Source: Gammaproteobacteria bacterium (GTDB lineage: Bacteria > Pseudomonadota > Gammaproteobacteria > Steroidobacterales > Steroidobacteraceae). Taken from it: 64,000 nt of DNA. A program made the translations under genes and the position numbers. The stretch lies in NCBI GenBank assembly GCA_028293805.1, contig JAQGOC010000363.1, positions 1 to 64,000 of the forward strand, given 5' to 3'. The notes beneath the pieces are model-generated. The model saw only the letters and a list, made by a program, of their open reading frames with translations, did no database searches and was not told where the DNA came from. Below are positions 60,654 to 64,000 of the stretch, piece by piece. The number at the start of each line of letters is the position of its first letter. The stretch's first letter is position 1.

Positions 60654-61727
60654 ATGACTGCAAGCCCCATTCGTCAGCCGTTGCGTATCGCCCAGGTCGC
60701 TCCGCTATTCGAGAGCGTGCCCCCCAAGCTATACGGGGGAACAGAGCGCGTCGTTTCCTATCTCACCGAAGACCTCGTCCGGCAGGGCCACGAGGTCACG
60801 CTGTTCGCCAGCGGGGATTCGGTGACTGCCGCCCAGCTGGTATCCGTCTGTGACCGGGCGCTGCGGCTCGACCCTGCCCAGCCCGATGCCTTCGCGCTGC
60901 ATGCCCTGATGTTGGAAAAAGTATTCCGGCGCGCCGGCTCCTTCGACGTGATCCACTTTCACACTGACAGGCTGCATCTGCCGCTCGCGCGCCGTTGCCC
61001 GAACGTCTGCTCGATGACCACGCTTCACGGACGGCTCGACACCGCCGGACTGGCGGCCCTGTATGGAGAGTTCAGCGAGCAGCCGCTGATCTCGATCTCC
61101 AACGCCCAGCGGCAGCCCCTGCCGCGGGCGAATTGGGCGGCTACGGTGCATCACGGGTTGCCCCCCGAGCTGCACACGCCGACCGAGGTACCGGGCCGCT
61201 ATCTGGCCTTTCTCGGCCGCATTGCCCAGGAAAAGGGCATCGAGCGGGCGATCGCAATCGCGCGCCGAACCGGGATCCCGCTGAAGATCGCGGCCAAGAT
61301 CGACTCCGCCGACCAGGAGTATTTCAATGCGAAGGTCGCGCCCCTGGTCGATGACTCGCTGGTTGAATTTGTCGGGGAGATCAGCGAATTTGAGAAGACC
61401 CGTTTTCTGGGAGACGCGCTTGCGCTGCTGTTCCCCATCGACTGGCCCGAGCCCTTCGGGCTCGCGATGATCGAAGCCATGGCCTGCGGTACTCCGGTCA
61501 TCGCATTCCGCTGCGGATCCGTGCCTGAGGTCATAGACGAGGGCGTGACCGGCTTCATGGTCGATGACTTGGACACGGCCGTAACCTGTGTCGAGCGCGT
61601 TGCCAAGCTCAGCCGCACGCGCTGCCGCGAGATGTTTGAAAAGCGCTTTCATGTCGCACGCATGTCGAAGGAATACTGCGCCGCTTATCAATCAGCGAGA
61701 CAACAGCCTTGTCGCCTCAGGGCGTGA
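60654..61727 (+). CDS. GT4-family glycosyltransferase
   Basis: A 357-residue GT-B enzyme. RIAQVAPLFESVPPKLYGGTERV is the donor-domain start typical of GT4 enzymes, with HEVTLFASGDS. The C-terminal domain has FLGRIAQEKGIERAI and FPIDWPEPFGLAMIEAMACGTPVIAF, which contains the E-x7-E nucleotide-sugar motif. The ATG at 60654 was preferred over earlier frames. It is coupled to the debranching gene and could act in polyglucan or disaccharide synthesis. Confidence 0.88.
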   Translation: MTASPIRQPLRIAQVAPLFESVPPKLYGGTERVVSYLTEDLVRQGHEVTLFASGDSVTAAQLVSVCDRALRLDPAQPDAFALHALMLEKVFRRAGSFDVIHFHTDRLHLPLARRCPNVCSMTTLHGRLDTAGLAALYGEFSEQPLISISNAQRQPLPRANWAATVHHGLPPELHTPTEVPGRYLAFLGRIAQEKGIERAIAIARRTGIPLKIAAKIDSADQEYFNAKVAPLVDDSLVEFVGEISEFEKTRFLGDALALLFPIDWPEPFGLAMIEAMACGTPVIAFRCGSVPEVIDEGVTGFMVDDLDTAVTCVERVAKLSRTRCREMFEKRFHVARMSKEYCAAYQSARQQPCRLRA

Positions 61728-63898
61728 CCGAAAGCGTAGAGCGCTACTACATCCCGGCTCCGGAAGTCCCGGTTCCGGAGCGGCTGCGCGTCCTGAAGCA
61801 CGATGAGACCTTCGGCCTGTTCAATGACTTTGGCGACATCGACGCCCATGCCCGGCACGAGGAAGGACTTTATCACCGTGGCACGCGCTTCCTGTCGCAG
61901 CTGACGCTGAAGCTCCTGGGCGCCCGCCCGCTCCTGCTGAGCTCGGCCGTACACCGGGACAATCTGCTGATGTCTGCCGACCTCACCAACCCGGACGTGT
62001 ATTTCGATGGCCGGGTGATCCTGCCACGCGGCAGCCTGCACGTGTATCGCTCCAAGCTGATCTGGCGCGATACCTGTCACGAGCGCATCCACGTTCGCAA
62101 CTTCATCAACGAGCCGCTCGAGATTACGCTTGCGATCGGATTTTCCGCGGACTACGCCGACATCTTCGAAATTCGCGGGCAGCAGCGACCGCGGCGGGGC
62201 CGTCTGCTCGAGCCGCGCACCGGCGCCAACTTCGTCACGCTTGGATACGAAGGACTGGACCGCGTGAACCGCCGCACGCACCTGGAATGCAAACCGGAGC
62301 CGTATGCGGTCAGCGAATCAGGGATCCAACTGCAGCTGCGGATGGACGCCCACAGCGAGCAGGTGTTCTCGCTGGATATCTATTGTGAAGCCGCCTCTGC
62401 AGGCGCGCAGAAGGCGGCCCGGAGGCCGCGCCTTTCCCAACCCGCCGCTCTTCAGGAAGCGGAGAAAGCTCATGCGGAACAAGACCCACTGCGATGCGTG
62501 ATCGACACATCGAACGAACAGTTGAATGCGTGGCTTACTCGTTCGACGGCGGATCTGGGCATGCTGCTCACCTCCACACCCGCCGGCTTGTATCCTTACG
62601 CGGGCGTGCCGTGGTTCGACACGACATTCGGCCGTGACGGCATCATTACCGCCCTGGAGTGCCTTTGGCTCTCCCCGAATATCGCTCGCGGCGTGCTGAC
62701 GTTCCTGGCGCAAACCCAGGCCAAGATACGCGACCCCAATCGTGACGCCGAGCCGGGCAAAATCCTGCATGAGGCGCGCAGCGGCGAAATGGCCGCCCTG
62801 GGCGAGGTTCCCTTCGGCTGCTACTACGGGAGCGTCGACTCGACGCCGTTGTTCGTGATGCTGGCGGGGGCCTATTACCGTCGGACCGGCGATAAGGCTT
62901 TCGTGGAGTCGCTGTGGCCGAACGTACTGGCTGCGATCGAGTGGCTCGAACGCTATGGCGATGCGGATCGGGATGGATTCATCGAATATCAGCGGTACTC
63001 CGCCGGCGGACTCATTCAGCAGGGCTGGAAAGACTCGCATGACTCCGTGTTCCACGCCGACGGCCGACTCGCGGAGGGGCCCATAGCCCTCTGCGAAGTT
63101 CAGGGCTATGCCTTTGCGGCGTTCGTGACTGCGGCCGAGCTGGCGGATGTCATGGGGCAGGCGGACCGCAGACGCACGTTGCTCGAGGCGGCACGCACGT
63201 TGCAAGAGCGCTTCCACGAGCGCTTCTGGTGCGCGGATATCGCGATGTATGCGCTTGCGCTCGACGGCAACAAGGAACCCTGCCGCGTACGCAGCTCGAA
63301 CGCAGGCCATTGCCTGTTCGCGGACATCGCTCGGGCCGATCACGCCGACGCCATCGTCAAGGCTTTGCATGACGATGTCTTTTTCTCGGGCTGGGGGGTT
63401 CGCACCCTGGCCGATATCGAGGTGCGTTATAACCCCATGTCCTATCACAACGGCTCCATCTGGCCGCATGACAATGCGCTCATCGCCGCGGGCCTGAACT
63501 CCCGCCAGGACAAGACTCTGGCGACGCGCATCATGAGATCGCAGCTAGAGGCTTCGACGTATTTCGACTCGAGCCGCCTGCCGGAGCTGTTCTGCGGATT
63601 CCGCCGGCGTGGCGCCAAGCCCCCGACGAGCTATCCCGTTGCGTGCTCACCCCAAGCCTGGGCCGCCGGATCGGTGTTCATGCTCCTGCAGTCCTGTCTC
63701 GGGGTGAGCATCGATGCCGACCGGAATCGCATCGTAGTCAAGCATCCTCGCCTGCCCGACGGGCTGGACCGCTTGTCGATTCGCAACCTGCAGATCGGCC
63801 GCGCCACCGCCGACCTCGTGCTACAGCGGTACGCGGGTACGGTGGGCATGAACGTCGAAAGGCCCAAGGGGAACGTGGAGGTGTTGCTCGTGAATTGA
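61724..63898 (+). CDS. glycogen-debranching-type glucosidase (amylo-alpha-1,6-glucosidase family)
   Basis: A 724-residue enzyme. The N-terminal beta domain has TFGLFNDFGDIDAHARHEEGLYHRGTRFLS (read in parts). The C-terminal (alpha/alpha)6 barrel contains GVPWFDTTFGRDGIITALE and DGFIEYQRYSAGGLIQQGWKDSHD, the conserved acid-bearing segments of this family, then NGSIWPHDNALIAAG. The GTG at 61724 overlaps the glycosyltransferase stop as GTGA; a TTG at 61709 is an alternative. It probably trims branched glucan or a glucose-containing polymer. Confidence 0.88.
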   Translation: MTESVERYYIPAPEVPVPERLRVLKHDETFGLFNDFGDIDAHARHEEGLYHRGTRFLSQLTLKLLGARPLLLSSAVHRDNLLMSADLTNPDVYFDGRVILPRGSLHVYRSKLIWRDTCHERIHVRNFINEPLEITLAIGFSADYADIFEIRGQQRPRRGRLLEPRTGANFVTLGYEGLDRVNRRTHLECKPEPYAVSESGIQLQLRMDAHSEQVFSLDIYCEAASAGAQKAARRPRLSQPAALQEAEKAHAEQDPLRCVIDTSNEQLNAWLTRSTADLGMLLTSTPAGLYPYAGVPWFDTTFGRDGIITALECLWLSPNIARGVLTFLAQTQAKIRDPNRDAEPGKILHEARSGEMAALGEVPFGCYYGSVDSTPLFVMLAGAYYRRTGDKAFVESLWPNVLAAIEWLERYGDADRDGFIEYQRYSAGGLIQQGWKDSHDSVFHADGRLAEGPIALCEVQGYAFAAFVTAAELADVMGQADRRRTLLEAARTLQERFHERFWCADIAMYALALDGNKEPCRVRSSNAGHCLFADIARADHADAIVKALHDDVFFSGWGVRTLADIEVRYNPMSYHNGSIWPHDNALIAAGLNSRQDKTLATRIMRSQLEASTYFDSSRLPELFCGFRRRGAKPPTSYPVACSPQAWAAGSVFMLLQSCLGVSIDADRNRIVVKHPRLPDGLDRLSIRNLQIGRATADLVLQRYAGTVGMNVERPKGNVEVLLVN

Positions 63899-63977
63899 CG
63901 GGCGTCAAGGACTGGGCGGGAGGGGCTATTTACGATCTGTCGTCACCAATAGGAGCGCGGCAACACAGGAGCGCGGC

Positions 63978-64000
63978 ATGGCGACTATCACTGATACCGG
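63978..64000 (+). CDS. start of a gene cut by the window edge
   Basis: An ATG with AGGAG six bases upstream opens a frame reading MATITDT to the window end. Too little is visible to name it. It lies 80 bases after the debranching gene. Confidence 0.45.

Overview
The window is GC-rich, densely coded bacterial DNA with two large TonB-dependent receptors, Tat-exported enzymes, an RND pump, several c-di-GMP proteins and frequent GTGA/ATGA start-stop overlaps. This fits a free-living Gammaproteobacterium, perhaps of the Steroidobacteraceae/Nevskiales/Xanthomonadales type. The placement is inferred from gene content; no rRNA or tRNA gene was seen.

Left part (1-9150): a cut-off esterase, a GlcG/HbpS-like protein, a cupin and a FadR-type GntR regulator face away from a TonB receptor, a Tat-exported amidohydrolase and a fumarylacetoacetase-family enzyme. 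This looks like uptake and breakdown of an aromatic or lactone-type compound. Two palindromes sharing a TACCAGGTA core lie between the regulator and the receptor, in front of a decayed MFS-transporter fragment. A c-type cytochrome, a dienelactone hydrolase and an HD-GYP phosphodiesterase follow.

Central part (10.9-41 kb) is the most interesting. It holds a D-glutamate (dgcN/dgcA) module, a D-amino-acid transaminase, a CapA-like protein, a large TonB receptor, a LysR regulator, a HupE-like membrane protein, a MoxR/DUF58/VWA (Bat-like) set split into two convergent transcription units, two near-identical Tat-exported M81 (MlrC-like) metallopeptidases, an RND pump plus MFS transporter, a dicarboxylate/glutamate symporter and a double-domain Asp/Glu racemase. 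Four promoters in this region share one architecture: GCATAAC-N5-GTTATGC, exactly 16 bases, then (C/G)ATTGG(C/T), with a -10-like box 18-19 bases after the -35. They lie before the M81-RND-MFS operon, dgcN-dgcA, the TonB receptor-CapA operon, and the MoxR-DUF58-VWA-M81 operon. The dyad fits the LysR T-N11-A rule and is centred near -65. I infer a single LysR regulon for taking up, cutting and catabolising a D-glutamate- or gamma-glutamyl-containing peptide or polymer, with MoxR/VWA proteins possibly maturing the metallopeptidases.

Right part (41-64 kb): a degenerate GGDEF/EAL protein, a subtilisin-like protease with nine tandem GYTWSx repeats, and a giant hybrid histidine kinase translationally coupled to a REC-GGDEF-EAL response regulator. 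Then come a GNAT acetyltransferase, an SDR with an N-terminal Cys cluster, an ArsR/AHSA1 pair with a clear promoter-operator, a stress-type group (PepSY-like, two BON proteins, PRC-barrel, DUF5335, DsbA-like, a repeat protein), and a glycosyltransferase coupled to a glycogen-debranching-type enzyme. A new gene begins at the right edge.
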